From the NCBI RefSeq assembly GCF_014836405.1, contig NZ_JACSQU010000002.1, positions 124,001 through 188,000 on the forward strand: a stretch of 64,000 nt of DNA. The letters are read 5' to 3'. Below the pieces are notes generated by a model, which was not told the origin of the DNA, searched no databases, and saw nothing but the letters and a program-made list of their open reading frames with translations. Both the position numbers and the translations under genes were made by a program. This document shows, piece by piece, positions 52,499-62,700 of the stretch; the stretch's first letter is position 1; every line of letters starts with the position of its first letter. The DNA is from Brevundimonas guildfordensis. Its GTDB lineage: Bacteria; Pseudomonadota; Alphaproteobacteria; Caulobacterales; Caulobacteraceae.

Positions 52499-54988
52499 TT
52501 AGATCTCGGTCCTGTCAAAAGTCAGACGGCGCACGGTGCGCGCCAAGTGAGTCAAGGAAGACGAGGACTTCACCAGCACGGCCTCGACCCGCGCGCCCAG
52601 GGCGGCGTCCATTTCCTGAGCCGAATAGACCACGACCGGAATGATGTTCTCTCCGTCCCCCAGTTCAGGCAGCAGTTCCAGGCCCGATCCGTCCGGCAGG
52701 CCGAGATCCAGGATCACCAGATCAGGCGTGATGCGCTTCAAGGCCTGCCGGGCCTGCGCCAAACTGCTCGCACCCGCCATCTGGGCCACGCCAGACAGCG
52801 TCGCGGCCGTCACCTGCAGGATGTCCGGGTCGTCATCGACGTGCAGGATAACCGGGCTGCGCCGTCCCAGACGCGCCAGAATGGACTGGATGGCCGTCCT
52901 CAGGCGCGCTTGGTCGAACGGCTTCTCCAGCCAGTCCACCACCTCCAACGACCTCCCTCTTGCGCGGCCCTTTGCAATGTCGGCGGAGACGACCACGACC
53001 GGCGTGTCGAGCGTGTCCGCTCGCGCCCTCAGGGTTCGGATCAGGCTGATGCCGTCGGCGTCGGGCAGCTGCAGGTCTACCAGGATGGCGGCGAAGGCCT
53101 CCACCTCGACCGCCTCCAGAGCTTCGGCGACGCTGCCGGCGATGCGCGCCTCGAAGCCGTCCTGAACCAGCATGATCCGCAGGATTTCTGCGGCGTCGGG
53201 GTCGTCTTCTACGATCAGTAGGCGAGGGCCGCCGACGCTGTGTGAGGTCGCCTGCTCGCCCGTCAGCGGCAGATCCAGGTGAAAGGTCGCCCCGGCTCCC
53301 GCCGCCGATTCGAACCAGAGACGGCCCCCGTGCCGCTCGGCGATCTCCCTGGCGATGACCAGTCCCAGCCCAGTACCCCCGCGCTGGCGCGTGTCGGAGC
53401 CGTCCGCCTGGGCGAATTTGGTAAAGATACGGTCGCGGAAGGATTCCGGCACGCCCGGCCCTTCGTCGCGAACGCTCAGACGAACGATCCGCGCCTCCGG
53501 GACGACGCTGACGTGGACTACGCCGCCTGCGGGCGAGAACTTCACTGCGTTGGACAACAGGTTGACCACCACCTGCACCAGCCGGTCGGCGTCTCCACGG
53601 ACCGGCGCGGCTTCGCCTTCGACCAGCATCAGGCGGGCGCCCGCCTGATCCGCCAGCCCCTGCACATTCTCGAGCGACCGCAGCGCGATGTCGCGCATAT
53701 CGATCGCCTGAAGATCCAGATGAATCTGCCCGGCCTCCAATTTCTCGACGTCCAGGATGTCGTTGATCAGCCGGACCAGCCGCTGGCTGTTGGAATGGGC
53801 GATGGCGATTAGCCGGGTCGCCCGTTCTGGCAGGGCTCCCGCGGCGCCGCCTGAAAGCAGCCCCAACGACCCCGCGATGGACGTGAGCGGCGTGCGAAGT
53901 TCGTGGCTAACCGTCGAAACGAACTGGCGTTTCAGCTCTTCAACCCTGCGACGCTCGGTGATGTCCCGCACCACCGCCACCAGATGCACGCCCGTCGGCA
54001 GGACCATGGGGCTGAAGGCTACGTCGACCGGAAAGCGCGTGCCGTCGCGGCGTTTGGCCGTCAGTTCGCTGATCAGACCGTTCGACGCCTCCGCGCCTCG
54101 CGCCCTGATCTGCGCGATCAGGCCATCGCCGCCTTCCTCTTCCATCAATACCGAGACGTCGCGTCTCCCCAGCTCCTCTGCGGACCAACCGAACATCCGG
54201 GTGGCCGCGGCGTTCAGCGTCTCGATCGTGCCGCTTGGGTTGAGGGTCAGGATGGCGTCGATGGCGCTGTCGAAGATCGCTTCCTGACGGGCGGCTGTCG
54301 CCCTGATGGTGGCCAGTAGGGCCCGGCGGGTGACGATGTAGCGAATCACGAGAAAGGCGCTGCCCGCCACGACAAGGATCAGCGCGATGAAGACCGCATT
54401 CACCACGGCCTCCGTGAACAGGCTCCGCCGCTCGACCCTGGCCGTCAGTTCCGCAAGCTGTCTGGCGTCCACCGCTGTCATGCGATCAATGTGGCTGCGA
54501 ATGCGGTCCATGACGGCCTTGCCCTCGCCGGTCGCCACCGTCGCCAGTCCCGCCTCGCGCCCGCCTGCAGCATAGGCTTCGAGCGCGTCGGCGGTGACGC
54601 TTAGCTTTTCCTTGATCAGCTGCTCCAGCACTCGGACGTTCTGGGCCTGTTGCGGGTCGTCGGCATAGGCGGCGCGCAATCGCGGTGCTTCACGGGTCAG
54701 CATCTCGACCGCGTGGTCATAAGGCTCCAGGAAACGAGGCTGGCCTGTGATGATGTAGCCCCGCTGCCCCGTCTCTGCGTCCTGCAGCAACGAGAAGACC
54801 ATCTGCAGTTCCTGACGGGCCAGATGGGATTGCTCGGCTTCGCCGCGCAGCGTTCGTACGCGCTCGAACTCGCGACGAAGCTCCAGCCCGATCAAGGACA
54901 AGCCGGCCACGACGATCAGCGCGATGAAAGCCAGACCCCAGAGCTTTCGTGTCCCGCCCCTCCCTGCCAACGCACTTCTCCCCGCCAT
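52499..54988 (-). CDS. Hybrid sensor histidine kinase (CHASE3-PAS-HisKA-HATPase-REC-REC)
   Basis: An 829-residue inner-membrane kinase. Two helices (about 17-35 and 192-215) bracket a periplasmic CHASE3 domain (DAETGQRGYIITGQPRFLEP). A PAS domain follows (FDSAIDAILTLNPSGTIETL), then HisKA with the autophosphorylated His in FVSTVSHELRTPLTSIAGSL near 363. The HATPase has NLLSNAVKFSPAG and GTGLGLVIAREIAERHGG, and two receiver domains follow (LLIVEDDPDAAEILR, VILHVDDDPDILQVTAATLS). The ATG at 54988 is preferred over a TTG one codon earlier. It forms a three-gene signalling operon with the CheY-like and Hpt genes. The sensed signal is unknown. Confidence 0.94.
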   Translation of the reverse strand: MAGRSALAGRGGTRKLWGLAFIALIVVAGLSLIGLELRREFERVRTLRGEAEQSHLARQELQMVFSLLQDAETGQRGYIITGQPRFLEPYDHAVEMLTREAPRLRAAYADDPQQAQNVRVLEQLIKEKLSVTADALEAYAAGGREAGLATVATGEGKAVMDRIRSHIDRMTAVDARQLAELTARVERRSLFTEAVVNAVFIALILVVAGSAFLVIRYIVTRRALLATIRATAARQEAIFDSAIDAILTLNPSGTIETLNAAATRMFGWSAEELGRRDVSVLMEEEGGDGLIAQIRARGAEASNGLISELTAKRRDGTRFPVDVAFSPMVLPTGVHLVAVVRDITERRRVEELKRQFVSTVSHELRTPLTSIAGSLGLLSGGAAGALPERATRLIAIAHSNSQRLVRLINDILDVEKLEAGQIHLDLQAIDMRDIALRSLENVQGLADQAGARLMLVEGEAAPVRGDADRLVQVVVNLLSNAVKFSPAGGVVHVSVVPEARIVRLSVRDEGPGVPESFRDRIFTKFAQADGSDTRQRGGTGLGLVIAREIAERHGGRLWFESAAGAGATFHLDLPLTGEQATSHSVGGPRLLIVEDDPDAAEILRIMLVQDGFEARIAGSVAEALEAVEVEAFAAILVDLQLPDADGISLIRTLRARADTLDTPVVVVSADIAKGRARGRSLEVVDWLEKPFDQARLRTAIQSILARLGRRSPVILHVDDDPDILQVTAATLSGVAQMAGASSLAQARQALKRITPDLVILDLGLPDGSGLELLPELGDGENIIPVVVYSAQEMDAALGARVEAVLVKSSSSLTHLARTVRRLTFDRTEI

Positions 54989-55239
54989 CAAGCGGGCATG
55001 TCGCCATGGTCTTTGGGCCGTCGCAAGCCCTGATCGAGGTTCCGCGTCCCAAGGCGGCGAAGCGGTCCCCGCCTTCGGCTTCCAGCAGGCGGCCCAGGAA
55101 ATGGCCTCGGCGGGCGTCGAAGGCCCGGTGACCGCCTAGGGCGCGGCGGGTAGTCGTTTCGACCGCACGCATCGCGCTTTCAGAACCCGATAAAGGCGCG
55201 CCGTGGTCGCCAGCCTCGCCCGGCGTCGCGGCTGCGTGG

Positions 55240-55803
55240 TCAGGGGTAGATCTTCCGGGCGCTCAAGGCTCCAGCCGGGCAGGCGCTCAGGATGAGGGCC
55301 TCGGGCGCGGAAAGGGCGAGCCACCGGGAGCCCGCATCGGGCGGCAGGACAACGATCTGTCGGTCATGGTACGGCGCGACGTCGGGGCCCGGCGCGGTCG
55401 TCAGCATGGCGAAGGCGCCATCCTTGATGACGCCCGCGATCCAGAACCAAGGCTGGTCCGCCATGGTGAAAAGCCATTTGGTCTTCTTGCCCGCGACCTT
55501 GGGCTCGGTGAACTCGTAGAATCCGTCGGCCGGGATCAGGCAGCGGGTTGAATGCGCGAAGGACCGGCCCTCCGAGCGGAAGTTGAAGACGGGGCGCCCC
55601 GTCGGGCCCCTCCATGCCCAGGGAGCCATGGTCAACTGCGGGCCATCGGCGCCGACGGTGACGATCGGGGCCAAGTCGCCGATGCGGTAATCGGCCGGGG
55701 GAAGGTTGGGCAGGCCGCCGGGGAAGGCGAGGGTCTGGCCCGCGTCGCGGAACGGGGCCGCCAGTTGATTGGCCGGGACGTGCAGGCGGTAGTTGTTGCA
55801 CAT
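55240..55803 (-). CDS. SOS response-associated peptidase (SRAP / YedK-HMCES)
   Basis: A 187-residue protein starting MCNNYRL, where Cys2 is the catalytic nucleophile that crosslinks to abasic sites in single-stranded DNA. Other signatures are MAPWAWRGPTGRPVFNFRSE, CLIPADGFYEF with the active-site Glu, and FAMLTTAPGPDVAPYHDRQI with the His. It protects abasic sites at replication forks. The interval 54989-55239 holds no supportable gene. Confidence 0.93.
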   Translation of the reverse strand: MCNNYRLHVPANQLAAPFRDAGQTLAFPGGLPNLPPADYRIGDLAPIVTVGADGPQLTMAPWAWRGPTGRPVFNFRSEGRSFAHSTRCLIPADGFYEFTEPKVAGKKTKWLFTMADQPWFWIAGVIKDGAFAMLTTAPGPDVAPYHDRQIVVLPPDAGSRWLALSAPEALILSACPAGALSARKIYP

Positions 55804-55863
55804 AGGTCGACCCTCTCACGACGAACGTGGATTGTGGAGTCCGTCAGATTTGAGGGGAGCGCC

Positions 55864-55888
55864 GGCTTCCCAAGCGGACTGTCGCGAG
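55864..55888 (+). other. Fragment resembling the tRNA-Gly anticodon-to-variable region
   Basis: 22 of 25 bases match 34356-34380 of tRNA-Gly (shared GCTTCCCAAGC and TGTCGCGAG). It lies between the SRAP gene and the TadE-like gene. It could be a trace of an old integration site or coincidence. Confidence 0.35.
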
Positions 55889-55992
55889 CGCCATTTTCGA
55901 CTCTGGCGCGAGGCCCTGGCCTCGGACTGCATCGCCTACATTCCCTCTTAAGTTGAATGTCGTATCCTGCTCGCTCAATCAGGAGCGCGGAT

Positions 55993-56412
55993 ATGCAGAG
56001 GGCGTGTGGTTCTGGTGTAGCGGGCGAGCGGCGCGGGGCTGCGGCGATCGAGTTCGCCATCGTCGGCCCCTTCTTCCTGCTGCTGGTCGTGGGCATGATT
56101 GTCTACGGCGGCTGGCTGTGGATGGCGCATTCGGTCCAGGCGGCGGTGTCCGAGGGCGCTCGCGCCGCGGTCGCCGGGCTGGACGCGGTCGAGCGGGAGC
56201 AACTGGCTCGCGACGGCGTCGTGGACCATTTGCGCCATCTGGGGTTGCGCAGCGGGGACGCCACGGTCGAGACCAGCGCCGACGGCCGGTTCTTCCGTGT
56301 CGTGGTGGCCTATGACGCCGCCCGTCATCCGCTGATGGCTCTGGCCCCGCTGACGGTGTCGCCTCCCAAGGTCATCCGGCGCGCCGCCGTCATTCAGATC
56401 AATGAGGCCTGA
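55993..56412 (+). CDS. TadE-like pilus-assembly pseudopilin
   Basis: The 139-residue protein starts at an ATG seven bases after AGGAG. A short basic leader with ERRGAAAIEFAIVGPFFLLL is the TadE-type prepilin motif: the conserved Glu and hydrophobic helix (about 20-43). A periplasmic domain follows, with AVSEGARAAVAGLDAVEREQ. TadE proteins are minor pseudopilins of Tad (Flp) pili. No tadA/tadB/cpaB genes are nearby, so this is an orphan TadE/TadG pair. Confidence 0.85.
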   Translation: MQRACGSGVAGERRGAAAIEFAIVGPFFLLLVVGMIVYGGWLWMAHSVQAAVSEGARAAVAGLDAVEREQLARDGVVDHLRHLGLRSGDATVETSADGRFFRVVVAYDAARHPLMALAPLTVSPPKVIRRAAVIQINEA

Positions 56413-56413
56413 G

Positions 56414-58065
56414 ATGTCTCAGTCGAGGGGCCTTCTTCGTCGGTTCACGCAGCTTGGACGGGACCGAAGCGGCGGGATCACCATCATGTCGGCGGCCTTC
56501 GGGGCGCTGATCTGCGTCAGCGCGGCCCTGGCGGTCGATGTCGGGGTGGTCGTGCTGAAAGGGCGCGAGCTGCAGGGGGCGGTCGACCTGTCGGCCCTGG
56601 CCGCCGCCGGCGCCCTGCGTCAGGCCGAGGCGGCGGGGGAAGCCACGGCGCGCGCCAACCTCCCCCAGGTGTCCGCCGTGCGCGTGCAGACGGGCGTTTA
56701 TACGCCGGATCCTCGCCTCAAGCCGTCGCAGCGTTTCGTCGCCGGCGGCGCTCAGGTCAACGCGGCGCGGGTGACGGCGACGGCGCCGCCCCGCTGTTCT
56801 TCGGCCGCGTGATCCTCGGGCGCGACGCCGTCGCCGTGACGAAACAGGCGACCGCCGCCCAGCCCGGCGGGGCGCCCACAGCCATGTTCTCGATCGGCTC
56901 GCGGCTGGCGTCGCTCGACGGGGGGCTGGCGAACGCCCTGCTCTCGAGCCTGCTGGGCGGGCGGGTGTCGCTGACGCTGATGGACTACCGGGGCCTGGCC
57001 GACGCCCAGGTGAACCTGTTGCAGTTCTCGGACGCCTTGGCGGCGGACCTGGGGGTAAAGGCCGGCGACTACGACGCCCTGCTGAGCCACGAGGTTGAAA
57101 CCGGGCGCGTCCTGCGGGTGCTGGAGCGGACCGCGGGCTCCGACGCCAAGAGCGCTCTGGGGAAGCTGACCGGCGCGCCGGCCGACGCCAGGCTGAAGCT
57201 CGGCGACCTGATCGGGGTGGAGGCCGAGGCCCGCGCCGGGCTGCGCCAGCGGCTGAACGCCCAGGTGTCCGCCTTCGACCTGCTGATGGCGACCCTGCAG
57301 ACAGCGAACCAGCAACGCCAGCTGGCGCTGGACGTCGGCGCGCGCGCCGGCCTGGCGGATGTCGACATCCTGCTGGCGATCGGCGAGCGGCCGAACCGAT
57401 CATCCTGGCTGACGGTGACCAGCAAGGGAGAGCCGGTCATCCGCACGGCGCAGACGCGTCTGTATCTGAAGGCGACGGCGCTGGACCGTGTGCCGCTGGC
57501 CGGCGCGCTGGCCCAGGTGAAGGTTCCGATCCTGATCGAAGCCGCCGACTCGGAGGCCCGACTGAAGACTATTCAGTGCGGCGGCTCTCCGCGTGTTCTG
57601 GTCGAGGCGCGACCCGGGATCGCGCGGGCGCGGCTTGGCGTGATTGAAGAACGGCGGCTGCGCGACTTCAAGGCCGAGCTGACAGTGTCGCCAGCGGCTC
57701 TGCTCAGCGTGCTTTTCATCAAGGTCGAGGGCAAGGCCGACGTCCGCGTCGCCGATCCAGACTGGAGCGAGCTGAGCTTTACGGGTCCGGAGATCGGCTC
57801 AGGGGCCAAGACGGTGCGAGCGCGGGGCTTCGTCAACGGGACGGTCGTCAGCCTGCTGCGGAATCTGGAGCTGACGGCCCTGGCCCTGCCGTTGCACGTG
57901 GTGACGCAGCCTCTTGGCGCAGTGCTGACGCCTGTAGGCCCGGTCCTGGACGGGGTGGTTGAGCCGCTGCTGCAACTGCTGGGCGTCAGCCTGGGCGAGG
58001 CCGACGTCTGGGTGCACGGCGCCCGCTGTCCGGATCAGGCGGGTGCGCCGCAACTGGTCGGTTGA
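56414..58065 (+). pseudogene. TadG-like protein with a frameshift near 56780-56800
   Basis: The first frame (MSQSRGLLRRFTQLGRDRSG) has the TadG-type N-terminal helix (GGITIMSAAFGALICVSAAL, AVDVGVVVLKGRELQGAVDL) and breaks at a stop at 56812. The -1 frame, readable as APLFFGRVILGRDAVAVTKQ, continues to 58065 with LDGGLANALLSSLLGGRVSL and ends DVWVHGARCPDQAGAPQLVG. The two parts together make one about 550-residue secreted or membrane-tethered protein. A one-base loss in the repetitive GACGGCGACGGCGCCGCCCC region explains the split. It may be a real mutation or a sequencing error. It directly follows TadE. Confidence 0.75.
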
Positions 58066-58084
58066 AGCGCGTCCTTGCTGGCGA

Positions 58085-59440
58085 TCAGCCCTCGGAAGCG
58101 CTCAGGCCGTTGGCGGCCTGCTTCACCGCGGCGGGACGACGTTGGCCGCCGGCGGCGATGATGCGGTCGATGCGGGCCTTCTCGGCGCGGAAGGCGGCCA
58201 GGTCAGCGCCCGCCAGAACGGTGCCTTCCTGGGTCTTGATGCCCGACGGGTTGATCCGCTGACCGTTGCGCCAGATTTCATAGTGCAGGTGCGGGCCGGT
58301 CGAGGCGCCGGTCGAGCCCACATAGGCGACGACCTGGCCCTGGGTCACGCGTTGACCCGCGCGCATGCCCGAGGCGTAGCGCGACAGGTGGCCGTAACCG
58401 CTTTCCAGGCCATTGGCGTGACGGATGCGCAGCCAGTTGCCGTAGCCGCCCCAGCGCCGGGCCTCGACCACCACGCCGTCGGCGGGGGCCACGACCGGGG
58501 TGCCGGTCGATGCGGCGAAGTCCATCCCCTGGTGCATCTTGCGATAACCGGAGATCGGGTGGGTGCGGACGCCGAAGTTGGAGCTCACGCGGCGGAAGTT
58601 CTGCAGCGGGGTGCGCATCATGGCGGTGCGCGTGTTCTTGCCGGTGGCGTCGAAATATTGAGCCGTCTTCGAGCCGGCGGGCTGGAAGCGATAGAAGACG
58701 TGCCCCTTCAGCTCGGCGTAGAGCAGGTCGCCGGTTTCGACGGTGCGGCCTGATTCAGTGACCTTGCGGTCGAAGACGAGGGTGAACTCGTCCGAGGCCC
58801 GCACGTCGCGCTGCATGTCGAACTTGTGCGCGAACAGCTGGCTGGCGCGGCGCACCACGGCCGAGGTGGCGCCCAGCTCGCGGGCGCTGGCGGACAGGGA
58901 GCGCTGCACCTTGTCGTTGGCGACGACCGTTTCCTCGGTCACCTTCTCGTCCAGCGAGCGCAGGCGCAGCGCGCCGTCGAAGCTGCGCGACACGGTCAGT
59001 TGGCTGGCCGGGCCGGTCCGCATGGTCAGGCCGATCAGGCGGGCGTCGCCCATGCCGCCGCGCGGCTTGGACACGGCGGTTTCAAAACGCAGGCCCGCGC
59101 GCAGGTCTTTGAGATCAAAAGCGCTGGCGATGGTGGCGGCGACGGCCTTGGCTTCGTCGGCGCCGACGCCGGTGCGGCGCACGGCCTGCTCGAACGTCTC
59201 GCCGCGGCGAATCTGCACAGGGATGGCTTCCGGCGTCGTCATGCCGGCGGGAGCCGCGGCGGCGGCGTACGCCTGGGCTTCCAGGAATTCGATCTGTTCT
59301 GCCGTCAGAGGGGGAACTTCCTCGGCCTTCACCTGTTCAAACCCACGACCGGCCAACAGCGCGATGCTGATGGCGGCGCAGGTGGTCAGCAGGTGGGGCG
59401 CAAGCCGAACAGGCTGACGGCGCGGATCGAACTGAGCCAT
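58085..59440 (-). CDS. M23-family (LytM/lysostaphin-type) peptidase, DipM/NlpD-like
   Basis: The 451-residue protein starts MAQFDPRRQPVRLAPHLLTT with one N-terminal signal or anchor helix. A central region contains repeats typical of OapA/LysM-like and M23-N domains (IPVQIRRGETFEQAVRRTGV). The M23 domain has the zinc ligands in FGVRTHPISGYRKMHQGMDF and GPHLHYEIW, plus ESGYGHLSRYASGM. All ligands are intact, so it should cut peptidoglycan cross-bridges. It is divergent from ydbH across a 289-base gap that holds only promoter-like sequence. Confidence 0.92.
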   Translation of the reverse strand: MAQFDPRRQPVRLAPHLLTTCAAISIALLAGRGFEQVKAEEVPPLTAEQIEFLEAQAYAAAAAPAGMTTPEAIPVQIRRGETFEQAVRRTGVGADEAKAVAATIASAFDLKDLRAGLRFETAVSKPRGGMGDARLIGLTMRTGPASQLTVSRSFDGALRLRSLDEKVTEETVVANDKVQRSLSASARELGATSAVVRRASQLFAHKFDMQRDVRASDEFTLVFDRKVTESGRTVETGDLLYAELKGHVFYRFQPAGSKTAQYFDATGKNTRTAMMRTPLQNFRRVSSNFGVRTHPISGYRKMHQGMDFAASTGTPVVAPADGVVVEARRWGGYGNWLRIRHANGLESGYGHLSRYASGMRAGQRVTQGQVVAYVGSTGASTGPHLHYEIWRNGQRINPSGIKTQEGTVLAGADLAAFRAEKARIDRIIAAGGQRRPAAVKQAANGLSASEG

Positions 59441-59729
59441 GGGTCCCCGGCGAATCGACGACGCTTGCTGCGCCAGACCAGTCGAAATTACGTCCACGCC
59501 GAGCGGTCCCCCGACCGGCAGTGAAGCGAGCCGTATAGCCCGACTGATCCATATTGGGAAGCGGTCAGGTTACATTCGGTTAACTTGGCGGGGGATTACC
59601 GAAGTAAATCGACGTTCGCCCCGCCATGATTGTGAAACCTCGCCATTTTTAGGGTTTGATCATCATGTAGTGGTGACGATGACACGGTAGAGTTGTCGCG
59701 AGGCAACGACTGTCGCTCCGGCGCATTCT

Positions 59730-62700
59730 GTGGCGTTATCAGCTCAACCGTTAGATGATGATCGTTCCGCGACCTTGACCGAAGACGCCGATCCTTCCCC
59801 GACGCGCCGGCAATCGCCCCGGCGCAATGCTCTGCGCGGCGTGCTGACCACGGCGGGCGTGGCGTTGATGGTCGTTCTGGTGCTGGCGGTGGCGCTTTAC
59901 CTGAACCGACGCGCCGCAGCGCGCGAACTGCTGGTCGGCTGGCTGGACCGTAAGGGAATCGACGCCGACGTCGAGGTTGAGCGGCTGGAGGCCAACGGCT
60001 TCGTCGGCAAGATATCCATCGGCGATCCCAGGAACCCTGACTTCAAGGTCGAGCGGGTCGAGGTCGACTACGCCGTGGGTCTGCCGTGGTCGAAGGCCGG
60101 ACTGGGGGTGACGCCCAGTCGGGTGCGGTTGGTGCGGCCGATCGTCCGGGCGGCGTGGAAGGACGGCAAGCTGTCGCTGGGCAGTCTGGACCCTCTGGTC
60201 GAAGAGTTCACCGGCAGGCCGCCCAGGCCGGATTCGCGCGCCCCCCTCGTCATCGTCGAGCGCGGCCAGGCGCGTATCGACACGGAATACGGCCCGATCA
60301 ATGTTCTGGCGGACGCGCGCATCGACGACGGCAAGCTGATGCGGTTGTCGGGCCGCATGCCAGCCGCTTCGCTCAAGAGCGGCGGGATAGAGGCGCGCGG
60401 TCTGGGCGGCGTGATCGAGGCGACGACGACCGGCGACCGACTTGCGGTCGAGCTTGATCTTCAGGCTGAACAGTTTGCGGCTAAGGATCAGGCGAGCGGC
60501 GAGGGCGCGGCCCTGCATCTGAAAGGCGACCTGCCTTATCCGGACATGAAGACGCGGCGCGGCGACGGGCGGGTATCTCTGACCGGCCGGTTCACCGCGG
60601 ATGCAGCCAGCGGAGCGGGCGTGAGCAGCCGCGCCGTCGCCGCCGACCTGGCCTTCGATGGTCAGGTCGCGGGCTGGATCAATCGCTATGATCTCAGGGG
60701 CAAGGCCCGCCTGGCGACCACGGCGGGCTCGCTTGCGGGCGAGGGACTTCAGGCGCGTGCGCTGGACCTTCGCCTGACGGACGCCGAAGTGGCGGTCGCC
60801 GGGGGCGCGGATGCCGAGAAGGCGCGCTGGTCAGTGACGACGCCCGCGCGCCTCAGCGTCGGGGCGGGCCGAGCGGGCGAGACGCGGCTGGAGGGCCTGA
60901 GCCTGACCTCGGCCAGCCTGCGCGCGGGCGGCCATGGCGATGCGCTGGAGGTGCAGGCGCCGGTGGCGCTGCAGGCGCGATCCGTGCGCGCCAAGGACAT
61001 CAGTTTGCGCGGCGCCAGCGGCGCGCTGGATCTGGACGTCGTGCGCGACGCGGTGACCCGGATCGATGTTCAGGGCACCCTGAAGGCCGATCATGCCGCC
61101 GTGACCTCGCTGGGCGCGGCGACGGCGGACGACCTGCCGGAAATGGCTGCGTTGAAGCGCGCTCTGGGCGACTTCGCCCTGAACGCCCCGCGCATCCGCC
61201 TATCGGGGGATAACGCCGGACTGGAGCTGACGCTGCCGCAGCCGATCACGGCGCGCCCGGCCAACGGCGGCGAGCTACGGCTGGAAGCGCATCGCAAGCC
61301 GCTGTTCGCGTCGGGCGAGGGCGCAAGCGGGGGCGGGGCGCTGAGCCTGACCTCCACGCGCGGCGGCGGCTTGCCGGACGCCCGCTTTGAGGGGATCGAG
61401 TGGCGCCTGACGCGCGGCGGCTTTGCGGCGCGTCTCAAGGGGCGGGCGGGACTGGACTTCGGCCCGGCGCGCGACATCGCCTTCAGCACCCAGGGCGAAC
61501 TGGCTTCGTCGGGCGGACGGGTCACCTATACGGCGGACGACTGCATCCCGCTGACGATCGGCAAGCTGGACCTGGGCGAGAACTCGGTCGAGGCGATCTC
61601 CGGCCGGGTCTGCCCTGGCGCAGAGCCCCTGATCACGGCCCAGGGCGGCGCCTGGCGCGCGCGCGGCCGCCTCGCGGACGTGCAGGCCACGGCGCCGTTT
61701 CTCGAAATGCGGTTTTCGCAGGCGGAAGGCCGCCTGGCCGTCGACGGCGCCGCCAAGGGGCTGTCGATGCGGGCCGCGATCTCCAAGGCCCAGATTTCCG
61801 ACGTCGCCGACCCGGCCCGCTTCCTGCCGCTTCAGGCCAAGGGCGAGGCGCAACTGGCCGATGAGGTCTGGACCGCTGGTTTCGATCTCACCCGACTGGG
61901 CCATGAGGTCGGCCGCATCGACCTGCGTCACGACGGGCGTCTTCAGGCCGGCGGGGCGGGGATCTCGGCGCCCAGCCTGATCTTCACCGAGCACGGCCTA
62001 CAGCCGGCCGATCTCAGCCCGCTGGTTGCGGACTATGTGAAGTCGCCGGTCGAAGGCTCGGCCGGGTTCGAGGGGCGGTTCGACTGGAACGCCGAGGGCG
62101 CGACCAGTTCCGGCGTCCTGACCGTGCCGGATCTCGATTTCACCAGCCCGGCGGGCAAGGTTCAGGGCCTCAAGGGGCGGGTGGAGTTCACCAGTCTGAC
62201 GCCGCTGATCACCGCGCCGGATCAGAAGCTGACCGCGGATCGGGTGCAGACGGTGACGCCGCTGACCGATTTCCAGCTGACGTTCAGCCTGAACGAAAAG
62301 GCCCTGACCATCGGCGGTGGGCAGATCCAGGCGGCGAGCGGGCGCATCAGCGTCGAGCCTCTGTCCCTGCCGCTGACGCCTGGCGAGGGCTGGGGCGGGG
62401 TGATCGTTGTCGAGGGCGTGCAGTTGAACGAACTGCTGAAGAGCGCCAACCTTCAGGACAAGGCGGAGCTGGACGCCGTGGTGTCCGGCCGTCTGCCCTT
62501 CACCTATGATCCCAAGGCCGGCTGGCGCATCGTCGGCGGCGTGCTGCACGGGGTGCGTCCCGGCCGTCTGTCGATCCAGCCGGAGGTGTTCGACGATCTG
62601 GCCGCCGGCGGCGGGGCCAACTCGGCCGACCTGCCGCCCAACACCATGCAGGACCTTGCCTATCAGGCCATGCAGGACCTGGCGATCAGCGACCTGACGG

